DNA of 46,583 nt, taken from positions 1 through 46,583 of the forward strand of contig JAJZPA010000003.1 of the NCBI GenBank assembly GCA_021811425.1, given 5' to 3'. Within the stretch, counting starts at the first letter, position 1; every line of letters begins with the position of its first letter. Shown in pieces: positions 31,431 through 39,719 of the stretch. Position numbers and translations under genes: made by a program. The notes under the pieces are model-generated. The model saw nothing but the letters and a program-made list of their open reading frames with translations, searched no databases and was not told the origin of the DNA. This DNA is from Bacillota bacterium. Lineage in GTDB: Bacteria > Bacillota > Desulfitobacteriia > Desulfitobacteriales > Desulfitobacteriaceae.

Positions 31431-31522
31431 TTTATCCTGTCAGAAAGTATAAGTTTGTGGAGGATAAGAAAACTTGCGTTGCCGCCGTCGCCAAAGGCTC
31501 GGCGCCAGCCGGGTTTTCTTTA
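31431..31522 (+). repeat. Interspersed ~90-bp repeat, copy B
   Basis: Nearly identical to copy A over the segment CAGAAAGTATAAGT through the GCCA-loop hairpin and TTTTCTTT. The hairpin stem is CTCGGC/GCCGGG here, with a U-G wobble replacing a U-A pair. It lies between divergently placed genes, upstream of the SQR-like gene. Confidence 0.8.
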
Positions 31523-31633
31523 TTGTAAGCCATATTGAACGAAAATTCAGTAGTGAATACTTTTCCAATCGTGGAGGAATAAATGCTTGTAGGCTTGGAA
31601 TAGCTAAGGAAAAAGAGATCGGAGGAAAAAACC

Positions 31634-32836
31634 TTGGCTAAAATTGTTGTAGTTGGCGGAAACTTTGCCGGATTGACCAGTGCTTTAGAGCTTAAACGCA
31701 AGCTTGGACAAGGGCACCAAGTGATTATGATTACTAAGTCTCCTGTGTTTCTCTTTATTCCCTCTTTAATCTGGGTGCCGTTTGGGGAACGGGAGATTAA
31801 AGATATTACCGTTGCCCTGGAACCGATTGCCAAGAAGGGGGGAGTAGAACTCGTTGTGGCAGAAGTTTCGCAAGTCTTTCCCGACGAAAACAAGCTCATC
31901 ACGAATAAAGGAGAATATGCTTACGATTATTTGGTGATGGCCACAGGCCCGGAGCTTGCCTTCGATCAAATCGAAGGGCTGGGCCCGAAAGGGAACGTTT
32001 CTTATATCGGTACGCCAAATGGGGCGATGGAGACGCGCAAACGCTGGCAGGAGTTTGTGAAAAATCCAGGGCCCGCTGTTATTGGGGCTGCCCAGGCGGC
32101 AGGATGCGCTGGGGCAGCGTATGAATTTCTCTTTAACTTTGAGCAGCAATGCCGAGCTGCCGGAATCCGTAACAAAGTCAACATTACTTGGCTAACACCG
32201 GAACCCTTCCTTGGGCACTTCGGAATCGGTGGAATTGCTGGTGGAGAGCAGATGCTCAAGGGGTTTATGAAGCTTTTAAATATCCATTACATTACCGAGG
32301 CCGAGATTGAAAAGGTCGGTTCCGATACGATTGAACTCAAGGGCGGAACGGTGCTTCCTTATCAGTTTGCCATGATTATGCCCGCCTTTATTGGAGCGGA
32401 TGTCGTACGCAAGTCGCCTGGTTTAGGGAATGAGAAAGGCTATATTCCCGTCGATGATACCTATCAGCATAAGCATTATCCGAACATTTTTGCCGTGGGG
32501 ATCGCGGCAGACTATCCCATTCCATTTAAGACCCGGGTGCCAATGGGGATGCCTAAGACAGGGTATCCTGCTGATGAATCAGCCAAAACCGCGGCAGAAA
32601 ATATCGTCAGGCTCATCCATGGGCAGACTACGTTAAAAGAAAGGCCTATGGGCAAAATTCCAGGTCTCTGTATCATGGATGCTGGTAAGAAAGAGGTTAT
32701 TATCCTTTCAGACAGCCTACTCAAACCTCGAAAATTTGCTGTAATGCTCCCGAATCCCATCTATGATGTGAGCAAGCGGATGTTTGAGAAGTATTTTCTC
32801 TGGAAAGTGCGCAAAGGGTATAGTTGGTTACCTTAA
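31634..32836 (+). CDS. Sulfide:quinone oxidoreductase-like FAD protein
   Basis: A 400-residue two-dinucleotide-binding flavoprotein. The N-terminal FAD motif is IVVVGGNFAGLTSALELK, the second dinucleotide region is around 140-170 (PAVIGAAQAAGCAGAAYEF), and the FAD closure is NIFAVGIAADY. C158 and C346 (PGLCIMDAG) occupy the positions of the two redox cysteines of SQR, and the third non-essential cysteine is absent. SQR oxidises sulfide at the membrane and reduces quinone. The C-terminal amphipathic FLWKVRKGYSWLP fits membrane attachment. The TTG start follows GGAGGAAAAAA. In a sulfidogenic anaerobe it may work in sulfide tolerance. Related NDH-2-like activity is possible. Confidence 0.82.
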   Translation: MAKIVVVGGNFAGLTSALELKRKLGQGHQVIMITKSPVFLFIPSLIWVPFGEREIKDITVALEPIAKKGGVELVVAEVSQVFPDENKLITNKGEYAYDYLVMATGPELAFDQIEGLGPKGNVSYIGTPNGAMETRKRWQEFVKNPGPAVIGAAQAAGCAGAAYEFLFNFEQQCRAAGIRNKVNITWLTPEPFLGHFGIGGIAGGEQMLKGFMKLLNIHYITEAEIEKVGSDTIELKGGTVLPYQFAMIMPAFIGADVVRKSPGLGNEKGYIPVDDTYQHKHYPNIFAVGIAADYPIPFKTRVPMGMPKTGYPADESAKTAAENIVRLIHGQTTLKERPMGKIPGLCIMDAGKKEVIILSDSLLKPRKFAVMLPNPIYDVSKRMFEKYFLWKVRKGYSWLP

Positions 32837-32885
32837 ATTCGGCATTGGTCATAGGCAAAAGATGACCAGGCAACAAGCATGATGA

Positions 32886-32919
32886 AGAGGTTTCCTTTAG
32901 GCAAAGGGGACCTCTTTTT
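32886..32919 (+). terminator. Rho-independent terminator after the SQR-like gene
   Basis: A 13-bp stem with G-U pairs (32886-32898 with 32903-32915) is followed by a T-run. Confidence 0.8.
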
Positions 32920-33035
32920 CTGCACTCTATTATTTGGCAAAACGAGTTTACTTGCCCCCCTAAAAACTAGCTATCTGTCCGTATAGAAGAATAGAGGGGA
33001 AGAAGACCCCCGAAGCTTGAAAGAAGGAAGTGGAT

Positions 33036-34220
33036 ATGATGAAGAAACCGTTGGCATTGGTTTTGAGTTTAGCGTTAAGCACCATCCCGCTGACTGTCCC
33101 GGCTTATGCCGATACGCTGCCAACCACGGATGCTGCAGTGACAACGACTACAACTGCGTCAACCGATACTTCTGCTCCTAGCGAAGTGATCACAGCAGTT
33201 CCCGTCCCCGACCCGTCAACTACAACGACCACTCCAACTACAACCGATGGCACGACAGTACCGAATCTTCCCCCTGTGCAAGACTCCAATGGCCAAACGG
33301 TAAACCCCGGCACGCTGCCAGACTCACCGTTTTACTGGTTGAGTAATTTTATTCAGAAACTTCAATTGGCTCTAACCTTTGATCCGGCACAGAAAGCGGT
33401 ATTGGAAGAGCGGCTGGCACTCCAGAAACTCGCGGCGGCACGTGAGATGTTGAGCAAAGGCAAAGAGGAGCATGCGCAGAAAGCCATGCAAGAATATACA
33501 GAGAAGATTACTAATGCCCAGGAATTTCTCAGCAAAGTGAAGGATCCGGCTTCAGAGGAAGCACAGAAACTCCAAGAGGCTTTGGCCCAAACCGATGCGA
33601 AGAATATCCAAGTATTAAGTGGCCTTCTCGATAAGCTTCCGCCTCAAGCCGCTCAGAAAGTCGCTTTAAATGTGGTTCGTTCTATGGAAAAGGCGGTTGA
33701 CAAAATGGAGCCCGCCGAAAAGCAAGAACTGAATAAAGAGATGAATAAGGTCGCCCAGAAAGTCGCTCAGACGAACTTAGATCAGGAAGCCAAAGAAGCC
33801 TTGACCAATTTCCGAAAAACGCTTGAAGTGGCCGTAAAAGAGCAAAAATCAAATCCGGGTCAGGAAAAGAAACAAGCTCAGATCAAGCAAGCAGAACAAG
33901 AGCAGGATCAAGAGAAGGACCAGGAACAAAAGGTTGCCGATGAAAATACAACCCAGGCTCAGTCCCCAGCGACAAACGCGGCTGGGCAGCAGACACAAGT
34001 TCAAACTCAAATCCAGACCCAGACCCAATTAGATGCTCAAACTAAAACGCAAGCCCCGGCTCAAAACACGCAGGCTTCGAGTGGAAATGCTGTTCAAACT
34101 CATACATCTCAAGGAGGGAATCCAGGCTATACTCCAGCCCAAAAAGAAAATGCTAAATCTTACGGGAAAGAAAAGCGTGACAACGATAAAGGCGGTAAGT
34201 CCGGGCGTGACGACGACTAA
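33036..34220 (+). CDS. Exported DUF5667 protein with repetitive Gln/Thr/Lys tail
   Basis: A 394-residue protein. A signal peptide (MMKKPLALVLSLALS to AYADT) is followed by a Thr/Pro-rich stretch. The DUF5667 domain (LPDSPFYWLSNFIQKLQLAL onward, about 90-260) consists of long helices with periodic Ala, Gln, Lys and Glu. The last 130 residues are low-complexity: QTQ repeats (QTQVQTQIQTQTQ) and a highly charged end, KEKRDNDKGGKSGRDDD. It is likely extracytoplasmic and wall-associated; the function is unknown. The ATG at 33036 has AAGGAAG about 6 nt upstream; the GTG at 33030 is less well spaced. The QT repeats may be expansion-prone. Confidence 0.75.
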   Translation: MMKKPLALVLSLALSTIPLTVPAYADTLPTTDAAVTTTTTASTDTSAPSEVITAVPVPDPSTTTTTPTTTDGTTVPNLPPVQDSNGQTVNPGTLPDSPFYWLSNFIQKLQLALTFDPAQKAVLEERLALQKLAAAREMLSKGKEEHAQKAMQEYTEKITNAQEFLSKVKDPASEEAQKLQEALAQTDAKNIQVLSGLLDKLPPQAAQKVALNVVRSMEKAVDKMEPAEKQELNKEMNKVAQKVAQTNLDQEAKEALTNFRKTLEVAVKEQKSNPGQEKKQAQIKQAEQEQDQEKDQEQKVADENTTQAQSPATNAAGQQTQVQTQIQTQTQLDAQTKTQAPAQNTQASSGNAVQTHTSQGGNPGYTPAQKENAKSYGKEKRDNDKGGKSGRDDD

Positions 34221-34272
34221 CGGGTATAAATAAAATCAAAATTCAATAGAACCACAGGCGTCGGATAAAAAG

Positions 34273-34306
34273 AAGGGCTATCCCAGTGTATACTGGAATA
34301 GCCCTT
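34273..34306. terminator. Bidirectional terminator between DUF5667 gene and htpX
   Basis: AAGGGCTAT (34273-34281) pairs with ATAGCCCTT (34298-34306), with inner CCAGT/ACTGG around a 4-nt loop. Convergent genes flank it. Confidence 0.8.
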
Positions 34307-34322
34307 TCGAGTTCAATAAGCA

Positions 34323-35168
34323 TTAAACGATTCGATTCAAGCGTTTAACCCGCTCCTGAATCGGGGGATGGGTACTGAACAGGGAGACGAGCCGTTGAGC
34401 GGATAGCGGATTAACAATAAAGAGATGACTTGCAGCCGGGTTGACATCCATCGGAATGGCACTTGAGGCGCGTTCCAGTTTCAAGAGGGCTTGAGCCAGC
34501 CCATAGGGGCGTCCGGCTATGCGTGCTCCTGTTTCATCCGCTAAATACTCGCGTGAGCGGGAAACAGCCATCTGAACAAGTAACGCAGCAATGGGGCCGA
34601 GAATAATGAGCGGAAGCGCGGCCAAGCCACCGCCCTCTTCGTCATCACGGTTCATGCCGCCAAACATCAGAGCCCACTGAGCCCAATGGGCCAAGGTCGT
34701 AATGACTCCGGCCATGACAGCCGCCAGAGTGCTGATGAGAATATCGCGGTTCTTGACATGCGCTAGTTCATGGGCGAGAACCCCCTCTAACTCCTCTTGA
34801 TTCAGAAGATGGAGTAGCCCAGAGGTTACGGCTACGGCCGCATGGTCAGGGTTTCGTCCGGTCGCAAAAGCGTTTGGCTGAGGTGATGGGGTCATATAGA
34901 GCCTTGGCATTGGCAGTTGCGCATTGGCCGCTAAACGCTCAACCAGTGCATAAAGCCCTGGGTTGTCCTGGCGGGCCAAAGGCTGGGCATGAGTCATCGC
35001 TAAGGCAATCTTATCGCTGAACCAGTAGCTGCCCCCATTCATGAAGAGTGCAAAGACGAAGGCCATAACCATCCCTTGCTGGCCGCCTAATGCTCCCCCA
35101 GCAAGGATAACCAAGATAGTCAATAGACTCATAAGTGTCAAGGTTTTAATCTGATTTCCCAGTCCCAT
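34323..35168 (-). CDS. htpX: HtpX family membrane zinc metalloprotease (M48)
   Basis: A 281-residue protein. Two N-terminal transmembrane helices (about 8-50) precede the M48 signature [13 protein letters not shown], which contains HExxH. The third zinc ligand glutamate lies in [11 protein letters not shown], after two further hydrophobic segments. [18 protein letters not shown] is the usual HtpX motif. The enzyme degrades misfolded membrane proteins at the cytoplasmic face. Length and order match typical HtpX. The ATG at 35168 has GAAAGGAG upstream. Its promoter region (35169-35340) shows no obvious operator. Confidence 0.95.
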   Translation of the reverse strand: MGLGNQIKTLTLMSLLTILVILAGGALGGQQGMVMAFVFALFMNGGSYWFSDKIALAMTHAQPLARQDNPGLYALVERLAANAQLPMPRLYMTPSPQPNAFATGRNPDHAAVAVTSGLLHLLNQEELEGVLAHELAHVKNRDILISTLAAVMAGVITTLAHWAQWALMFGGMNRDDEEGGGLAALPLIILGPIAALLVQMAVSRSREYLADETGARIAGRPYGLAQALLKLERASSAIPMDVNPAASHLFIVNPLSAQRLVSLFSTHPPIQERVKRLNRIV

Positions 35169-35359
35169 GGTTCTGAACTCCTTTCGTTAAGAGACAAGAT
35201 GATGAACGGAAATTTAACCAACTCTATCATACCATGAGAGCCGGCTTGTGTGAAGTTGGTGAGAGGGAAGAATCGACCTAATAATCATTGGATCCTCCAG
35301 AGATACTAAGACAGGGCGGCATACATGAAACAGAACAGATTAGAAGTTGATAGCAAACT

Positions 35360-35412
35360 TTACATCAATTTTACTTTCGGTTCATGGTCCCTTAACAAAA
35401 CATGCCTATAAT
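35360..35412 (+). promoter_or_regulatory. Pho-box promoter of pstS
   Basis: Four TT(A/C)A-type hexamers start at 35360 (TTACAT), 35371 (TTACTT), 35381 (TTCATG) and 35392 (TTAACA), spaced 11, 10 and 11 bp. A TATAAT -10 box lies at 35407-35412. Direct TT-A-A-like hexamers of 11-bp period just upstream of the -10 are the known Gram-positive PhoP activation pattern, so induction under phosphate starvation is expected. Confidence 0.7.
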
Positions 35413-35448
35413 TCAAGACGAACCCAAACGAAGGAGGAAAATAATAGC

Positions 35449-36318
35449 ATGTTTAAAATGAAGTCTAAAATCGCGCTTCTCAGTGCAGCCTTGATTGGTA
35501 CCCTTGCTCTGGCAGGATGTGGACAAGCTTCTCAATCGCAAAATCAGGGTGCACAAGCCGGGAAGGCTGACAAGAAAACAGTGACATCTGCGGGCTCAAC
35601 CGCGCTTCAACCCTTGGTGGCGATTGCCTCAAAGGAGTTTATGCAGGCCAAACAAGGTGTACAGGTGAATGTCAGCGGCGGCGGCTCATTTACCGGCCTT
35701 AACAATGTGGCGAGCGGTTCCATTGATATCGGAAATTCTGACGTATTCGTAACTGATGAGCTGAAGGATAAAGGGCTAGTGGATCATCAAGTGGCCGTGG
35801 CTCCCTTCCTGATTATTACGAACAAGAGTGTTACGGTGGATACCTTGACCAAACAGCAGCTTAAAGACATCTTTACAGGTAAGATCACGAACTGGAAAGA
35901 TGTTGGCGGCAATGACCAAAAGATTTCTATCATTGGCCGGGCGAAGTCTTCGGGTTCTCGCGCTACCATTTCCAAGATTGTGATGGATGGACAAGATTTC
36001 ACGCCCTCGGCTGCTTCCCAGGATTCTACAGGCACCCTAATCACAGGGGTCGCTCAAACTCCAGGAGCGATTGGCTACATTGATGCGGCATATTTAAAAG
36101 ACACAGTGAAAGCCTTGAAGTACAACGGTGTGGCTTATAGCCCTGATACCGTGGCCAATGGACAATATCCTATCTACGCTTTCGAGCACATGTATACCAA
36201 AGGTGAACCGACTGCCAACGTTAAGGCTTTCCTGGATTATATGATGAGTCCGGATTTTCAAAATAAGAACGTGGAAAAAGCGGGGTTCTTGCCTGTGAGC
36301 AAGATGAAGAAGCAGTAA
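35449..36318 (+). CDS. pstS: Phosphate ABC transporter substrate-binding lipoprotein PstS
   Basis: A 289-residue protein with a lipobox (LALAGC near residues 19-24) after a short signal peptide. Phosphate-binding loops are visible: SAGSTALQPL (first loop), SGGGSFTGLNNVASG, IDIGNSDVF, and GRAKSSGSRATI with the helix-capping Ser/Arg. It captures phosphate outside the membrane for PstCAB. The ATG at 35449 follows GAAGGAGG, and a Pho-box promoter lies directly upstream. No pstC, pstA, pstB or phoU follows; a terminator comes 42 bp after the stop. This PstS therefore is an extra copy or the transporter is split. Confidence 0.93.
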   Translation: MFKMKSKIALLSAALIGTLALAGCGQASQSQNQGAQAGKADKKTVTSAGSTALQPLVAIASKEFMQAKQGVQVNVSGGGSFTGLNNVASGSIDIGNSDVFVTDELKDKGLVDHQVAVAPFLIITNKSVTVDTLTKQQLKDIFTGKITNWKDVGGNDQKISIIGRAKSSGSRATISKIVMDGQDFTPSAASQDSTGTLITGVAQTPGAIGYIDAAYLKDTVKALKYNGVAYSPDTVANGQYPIYAFEHMYTKGEPTANVKAFLDYMMSPDFQNKNVEKAGFLPVSKMKKQ

Positions 36319-36350
36319 AATAAAGATGACAAAGTATCCATAAAATGTAG

Positions 36351-36533
36351 TTACAAAAGCAAGGAGCCAGGGAGTTTTCCCGGCTCCTTTATATTTGTTG
36401 TCTCGCTTGCCACTCCGGGGCCGTACAGACGTTTATAACTCCCGAAACCAAGGTGATGGAGAAATAAATCCGGAATAACTGTATAGATGATTATTCCGAA
36501 ACTAATGATAGATAAGGTATAGTCCCAATGCAT
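36351..36533 (-). pseudogene. N-terminal remnant of a polysaccharide deacetylase
   Basis: A 60-residue frame with a good RBS (TAGGAGAGG) and ATG. Its first 42 residues contain one transmembrane helix and the lead-in IPDLFLHHLGFGSYKRLYGPGVA. In membrane-anchored polysaccharide deacetylases this is followed directly by the catalytic LTFDDGP motif. Here the sequence departs exactly there and runs antisense through the pstS terminator to a stop. The catalytic domain is lost. It is probably a deletion relic; expression of the stub is possible. Confidence 0.5.
36361..36395 (+). terminator. Terminator after pstS
   Basis: AAGGAGCC-A-GGGA (36361-36373) pairs with TCCC-GGCTCCTT (36378-36389), followed by TATATTTG. 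Strong GC stem, moderate T-tail. Confidence 0.75.
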
Positions 36534-36720
36534 CCGACCTCTCCTAAAATTCCAACTTGTGATTTTTTGGTGAGCTAGATTGCTAAAGTATCTCCGGTGT
36601 CCGGAAAAATCATTACAGAGGGTGGAGCTTAACGTTAATAAAAACCAGCGCAGTGTTTCATACTATGTTCTGTTTGCTAATGGGATTCTTACCATTATCG
36701 AAATAAGAGGAGGAGAATTT

Positions 36721-37872
36721 GTGAAAGTAACTTTTCCCCATATGGGAAACCTGTGGATTATCATCAAATCTCTATTTGAGTCATTAGATATAGACGTTGT
36801 TGTACCCCCGGCCAACAGCAAGAGCACCCTGAATCTTGGGACAAAACTCTCGCCCGAATCTTCCTGTCTTCCGCTGAAGCTTAACCTTGGCAACTTTATT
36901 GAGGCCGCAGAAGCGGGAGCGGATACAATTGCAATAACGGGAGGAGTCGGGCCTTGCCGATTCGGCTATTATGGGGAATTGGAGAGACAGATCCTACATG
37001 ATGCGGGATATCCATACGAGGTAATAATCTTGGAACCACCGGATGGAAGCCTTCTCGGATTAGCAAAGCGGATCCGTTACCTGGCAGGTCGAAAAAACTC
37101 TTGGGCTAAAATCTTGGGGGAGATCCGCTTTGCTTATTATAAATCCGTCGCTCTCGACCGGACCGAAGATTTGATCCATGCCGCCCGTCCGCGCTTAAGT
37201 AATCCTGTGGAAACAGAGAGAATGTATAAGGAAGCAAAGACGCGTCTTAGCCAGGCCACAAGTTATTCTGGTGTTCGGGAATCAGTGCACTGGTTGCAGG
37301 GCAGCATTCGTGAAAGGCAGTCAAATGATCCGGAAAAGGGCAAAGGAGCCGGTGAACCCTTGAGAATCGGTATTGTCGGAGAGATCTACACAGTTCTCGA
37401 TCCTTTTTCTTCGGTGGATGTAGAGCAGCAACTCGGCCAATTAGGTGTTCATGTGGATCGTTCCATCTACCTGTCCGGGTGGGTAGGCGAGAATATTTTC
37501 CATGGATTGGTTCAAGGGTATCGCTCCATGTTACCGTATCATAAGTTGGCAAAACCTTACTTGTCTCATTTCGTCGGGGGCCATGGACAGGAAAGCGTGG
37601 GAGCGGCAATTCAGTATGCTCAGGAAGGCTTCGACGGGGTCATTCATTTGTTTCCCCTCACATGTATGCCTGAGATTGTGGCCAAGAGTATTTTGCCTAA
37701 AGTACAGAAAGATTATCAGATTCCAATTATGACACTCATGGTAGACGAACATACTGGGCGGGCCGGGGTGCAAACCCGTTTGGAAGCTTTTGTCGACTTA
37801 TTAGAACGTAAACGCCTGAAAAAAGAGCCAGTTCTGGCGAACAAAGTCCAGGTAAGTGATGCAGCAAAGTAG
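36721..37872 (+). CDS. Acyl-CoA dehydratase activase-related protein (DUF2229 / HgdB-like)
   Basis: Starting at GTG 36721 (VKVTFPHMGNLWIIIKSL, preceded by GAGGAGGAG) the protein has 383 residues. Segments typical of CoA-enzyme activase C-terminal units are LSPESSCLPLKLNLGNFIEA, ITGGVGPCRFGYYGE, VGEIYTVLDPF and HLFPLTCMPEIVAKSIL. Cysteines in SSC, GPC and LTC may bind a 4Fe-4S cluster, as in 2-hydroxyacyl-CoA dehydratase subunits. The ASKHA ATPase half normally fused or adjacent is missing, so the partner must be elsewhere. The precise reaction is unknown. The open frame extends 47 codons further upstream without an RBS. Confidence 0.8.
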   Translation: MKVTFPHMGNLWIIIKSLFESLDIDVVVPPANSKSTLNLGTKLSPESSCLPLKLNLGNFIEAAEAGADTIAITGGVGPCRFGYYGELERQILHDAGYPYEVIILEPPDGSLLGLAKRIRYLAGRKNSWAKILGEIRFAYYKSVALDRTEDLIHAARPRLSNPVETERMYKEAKTRLSQATSYSGVRESVHWLQGSIRERQSNDPEKGKGAGEPLRIGIVGEIYTVLDPFSSVDVEQQLGQLGVHVDRSIYLSGWVGENIFHGLVQGYRSMLPYHKLAKPYLSHFVGGHGQESVGAAIQYAQEGFDGVIHLFPLTCMPEIVAKSILPKVQKDYQIPIMTLMVDEHTGRAGVQTRLEAFVDLLERKRLKKEPVLANKVQVSDAAK

Positions 37873-37935
37873 GGTAGTGTAAAAAAGCGATACTTTGACT
37901 GGAAACATAGTGCAGATTATGGAACAAAAAACGAG

Positions 37936-37976
37936 AACACTCTCTGGTAAGGAAAAACCTACTTCCAGAGAGTGTT
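37936..37976. terminator. Bidirectional terminator
   Basis: AACACTCTCTGG (37936-37947) pairs with CCAGAGAGTGTT (37965-37976), followed by GTTTTCTT. It lies between the convergent activase-related and DUF1657 genes. Confidence 0.8.
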
Positions 37977-38002
37977 GTTTTCTTAATCCATAATCCGATC
38001 CA

Positions 38003-38212
38003 TCAGGTAGTCTGTTGATTCATTTCGTTATTTTGAGTGACGTATTGCAAACGTCCATTCAGTACGTTGATATGACGCTGAGCATCTTGTGATAATTCTT
38101 GGAACATCTGTTTTGCCGATTGGTCTTGTGTCGATTGCGCAAAGCTTGAGTAGGTACCAAGGGCTGACTGGGCCGCGGCTACGGCTTTCTGCAAGTCTTG
38201 TTGAACAGTCAA
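38003..38212 (-). CDS. DUF1657 small protein (spore-associated family)
   Basis: A 69-residue all-helical protein (TVQQDLQKAVAAAQSALGTY, FAQSTQDQSAKQMFQELSQD) matching the DUF1657 family of sporulating Firmicutes, found with spore proteins such as SpoVAE-like and DUF421 genes. The TTG start at 38212 has AAGGAGG about 8 nt upstream. No partner genes of the usual cluster are seen here. A sigma-G-like promoter may precede it (-10 AATACTA at 38257-38263 and -35 GCATA at 38282-38286, minus strand), consistent with forespore expression. Confidence 0.85.
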   Translation of the reverse strand: MTVQQDLQKAVAAAQSALGTYSSFAQSTQDQSAKQMFQELSQDAQRHINVLNGRLQYVTQNNEMNQQTT

Positions 38213-38256
38213 AGAAAACCCCTCCTTAAATAACTAGTTTTTGGACAACCTTAAGG

Positions 38257-38286
38257 TAGTATTGGAAAATGCATATAAAAATATGC
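38257..38286 (-). promoter_or_regulatory. Candidate sigma-G/F-like promoter for DUF1657
   Basis: On the minus strand GCATA (38286-38282) and AATACTA (38263-38257) are separated by 18 bp, close to the forespore sigma-G consensus (GMATR and CATACTA). The -35 overlaps a GCATAT/ATATGC palindrome. It is motif evidence only. Confidence 0.3.
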
Positions 38287-38351
38287 GGAGTATATAGCCT
38301 TTAAACTGGGAATTATAAAATAAGAATTCGAATATAAAGGGGCTAAGATAA

Positions 38352-38861
38352 ATGCTGGGGCACTTGGAAAAACTGTTGTCACTTGCAATTAATGTTCGTC
38401 CCGGAGATGTTATTCTAGTTCGTGGTTCGACGTGGATAGATCGTACAATTCAAGGAATAACACGAAGCAGGTATAGTCATGTCGCGGGTATTATTAAACA
38501 AAACGAAATTATCGATCTTCTACCATTTTCAAAAGCTGGATATAGAAACCTCTGGTTATATGCCGGACAAGCGGATGTATTCACTTGCGATACTTTAACA
38601 GAGGAACAACGGAAAAAGATCGTTAATAATGTCATAGGCAAAGTCGGAACAAGCTATGATTATTTACTACTAATATGGCAAGTATCCAGATATTTATTGA
38701 ATTGGGAATGGTCTTACGAAAATACTAAGCATAGTCTTTGCTCCACACTCTGGGCTGATGCCTATCGTAAGGTTGGGGTTGAACTGTGCCCCGATGTAGC
38801 TTATCCTTCCCCAGGGGATTTAGCAGACTCAAGGTTATTGCGGCAGGTTTGGAGCTACTGA
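38352..38861 (+). CDS. Permuted papain-like amidase (YiiX/YaeF, C92 family)
   Basis: A 169-residue protein. RPGDVILVRGSTWIDRTIQG is followed by the catalytic histidine in RYSHVAGIIK (about residue 41). The cysteine lies in HSLCSTLWADAYRKVG (about residue 136). This His-before-Cys order marks the circularly permuted NlpC/P60-like group (DUF830/C92). Members are thought to hydrolyse amide or acyl bonds in the cell envelope or lipids. No signal peptide is evident. AAAGGGG lies upstream of the ATG. It is divergent from the DUF1657 gene. Confidence 0.8.
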   Translation: MLGHLEKLLSLAINVRPGDVILVRGSTWIDRTIQGITRSRYSHVAGIIKQNEIIDLLPFSKAGYRNLWLYAGQADVFTCDTLTEEQRKKIVNNVIGKVGTSYDYLLLIWQVSRYLLNWEWSYENTKHSLCSTLWADAYRKVGVELCPDVAYPSPGDLADSRLLRQVWSY

Positions 38862-38975
38862 GAAGCAGTAAAATTGCCCTTGCACCCTCGTTTCCAGGGA
38901 GTGTATTAAAGCATCGGCTACTTGATGACGTCCTGTAGGGAGCTGCAAAAACGGTAAGAACAAGATTTTTTTCAT
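38835..38975 (-). pseudogene. N-terminal remnant of an MGDG synthase/UgtP-type glycosyltransferase
   Basis: From 38975 (MKKILFLPFLQLPTGRHQVA) the frame reproduces the start of diacylglycerol glycosyltransferases, whose N-terminal domain begins with a FLPF.......HHQVADAL strand-loop-helix. After about 27 residues the similarity ends, and the frame stops inside the 3' end of the amidase gene. Full-length enzymes are about 370-400 residues. It joins the decayed germination genes just upstream on the same strand. Confidence 0.45.
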
Positions 38976-39027
38976 CCCTGATTTTTGCCCCCCTTTATCC
39001 CCGATGTTTTGCTTTGATAAAACGAGT

Positions 39028-39575
39028 TCACTCAGGATTTTCCATTGCGGGAGGACGGGAATGCATAATATTGGCTGGGGTGATATCAACCCTGCCCTCG
39101 ACGGCAAAGGTGGTTTTCTGATAATACTCCCGCCAGTTGCTCGCTACGGTGTCCCAGTCATTGGGATAGCGATTCATGATTTAGTCCCCGACGCCGAATA
39201 TGTCCGCGTCATAGTCTGTTTGCGCTGTGGTCAGAAGTGCTTCGGCCCAGGCGTTTTTGCGCACTCTGACGTTATGAGCAGCAGTCCGGGCAGGAATAAG
39301 AAGACAGCTGGCAGAACCAGTTCCATATCCCTGGGCACGGCTGCCTGTTGTAAGAGAGGGTTCAGGACGGTTTGATTCAGTTCTTCCAGGTCGACAAACG
39401 ATCTAAGATAGAGCAGAGCGCAATCCGTTCCGGAAAGGCCTGAAAGCGATGGACTTGCAGGTCGGAGCTGTTTCCGAAGAATGACTGAATTTGCGCAATG
39501 GTTTGCTCCGGCTCGGCTGGCGCCTGCCGGTTTGCGGTATCCGGCTGGGGGCTGGTTTGCCCGTCGGGGTGGAGT
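39028..39575 (-). pseudogene. Decayed spore-germination locus: gerA N-terminal and gerC C-terminal fragments
   Basis: On the minus strand, about 39530-39420 encodes EPEQTIAQIQSFFGNSSDLQ, the GNSSDL hallmark of GerA-family proteins. One-base displacement near 39420 is needed to reach LLYLRSFVDLEELNQTVLNP (about 39420-39350), the next GerA motif. Further down, 39270-39181 encodes RKNAWAEALLTTAQTDYDAD followed by IFGVGD, then an in-frame TAA. The segment 39180-39028 continues NRYPNDWDTVASNWREYYQK. Both match the C-terminus of Ger(x)C lipoproteins (DIFGFGE...P..W). Everything between, including gerB, is gone. Frameshift, stop and deletion together make this a pseudogene. Confidence 0.6.
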
Positions 39576-39677
39576 TTGGATCAACTATTAGTATGTGCAA
39601 AATATCAAAACTTCATTACTTTTCTCGTATAAACGGATATTTTAGTTTGCAGGCTGGAGTTATGCAGTAATTTGCAA

Positions 39678-39705
39678 TTGACAAAGATATAAAATAGAGT
39701 AAAAT
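39678..39705 (+). promoter_or_regulatory. Promoter of the ribose operon
   Basis: TTGACA at 39678-39683 and TAAAAT at 39700-39705 (16-bp spacing) form a good sigma-A promoter about 75 bp before rbsR. Confidence 0.6.
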
Positions 39706-39719
39706 GTGAATTATAAAAA

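Noticed and set aside
37247-37609. Long minus-strand frames inside the activase-related gene and similar antisense frames elsewhere
   Set aside because: They mirror strong coding frames, lack RBSs and show shadow-type composition.
39004-39375. Plus-strand 123-codon frame in the 39-kb gap
   Set aside because: It is antisense to ger-derived fragments. No RBS or domain is visible on this strand.
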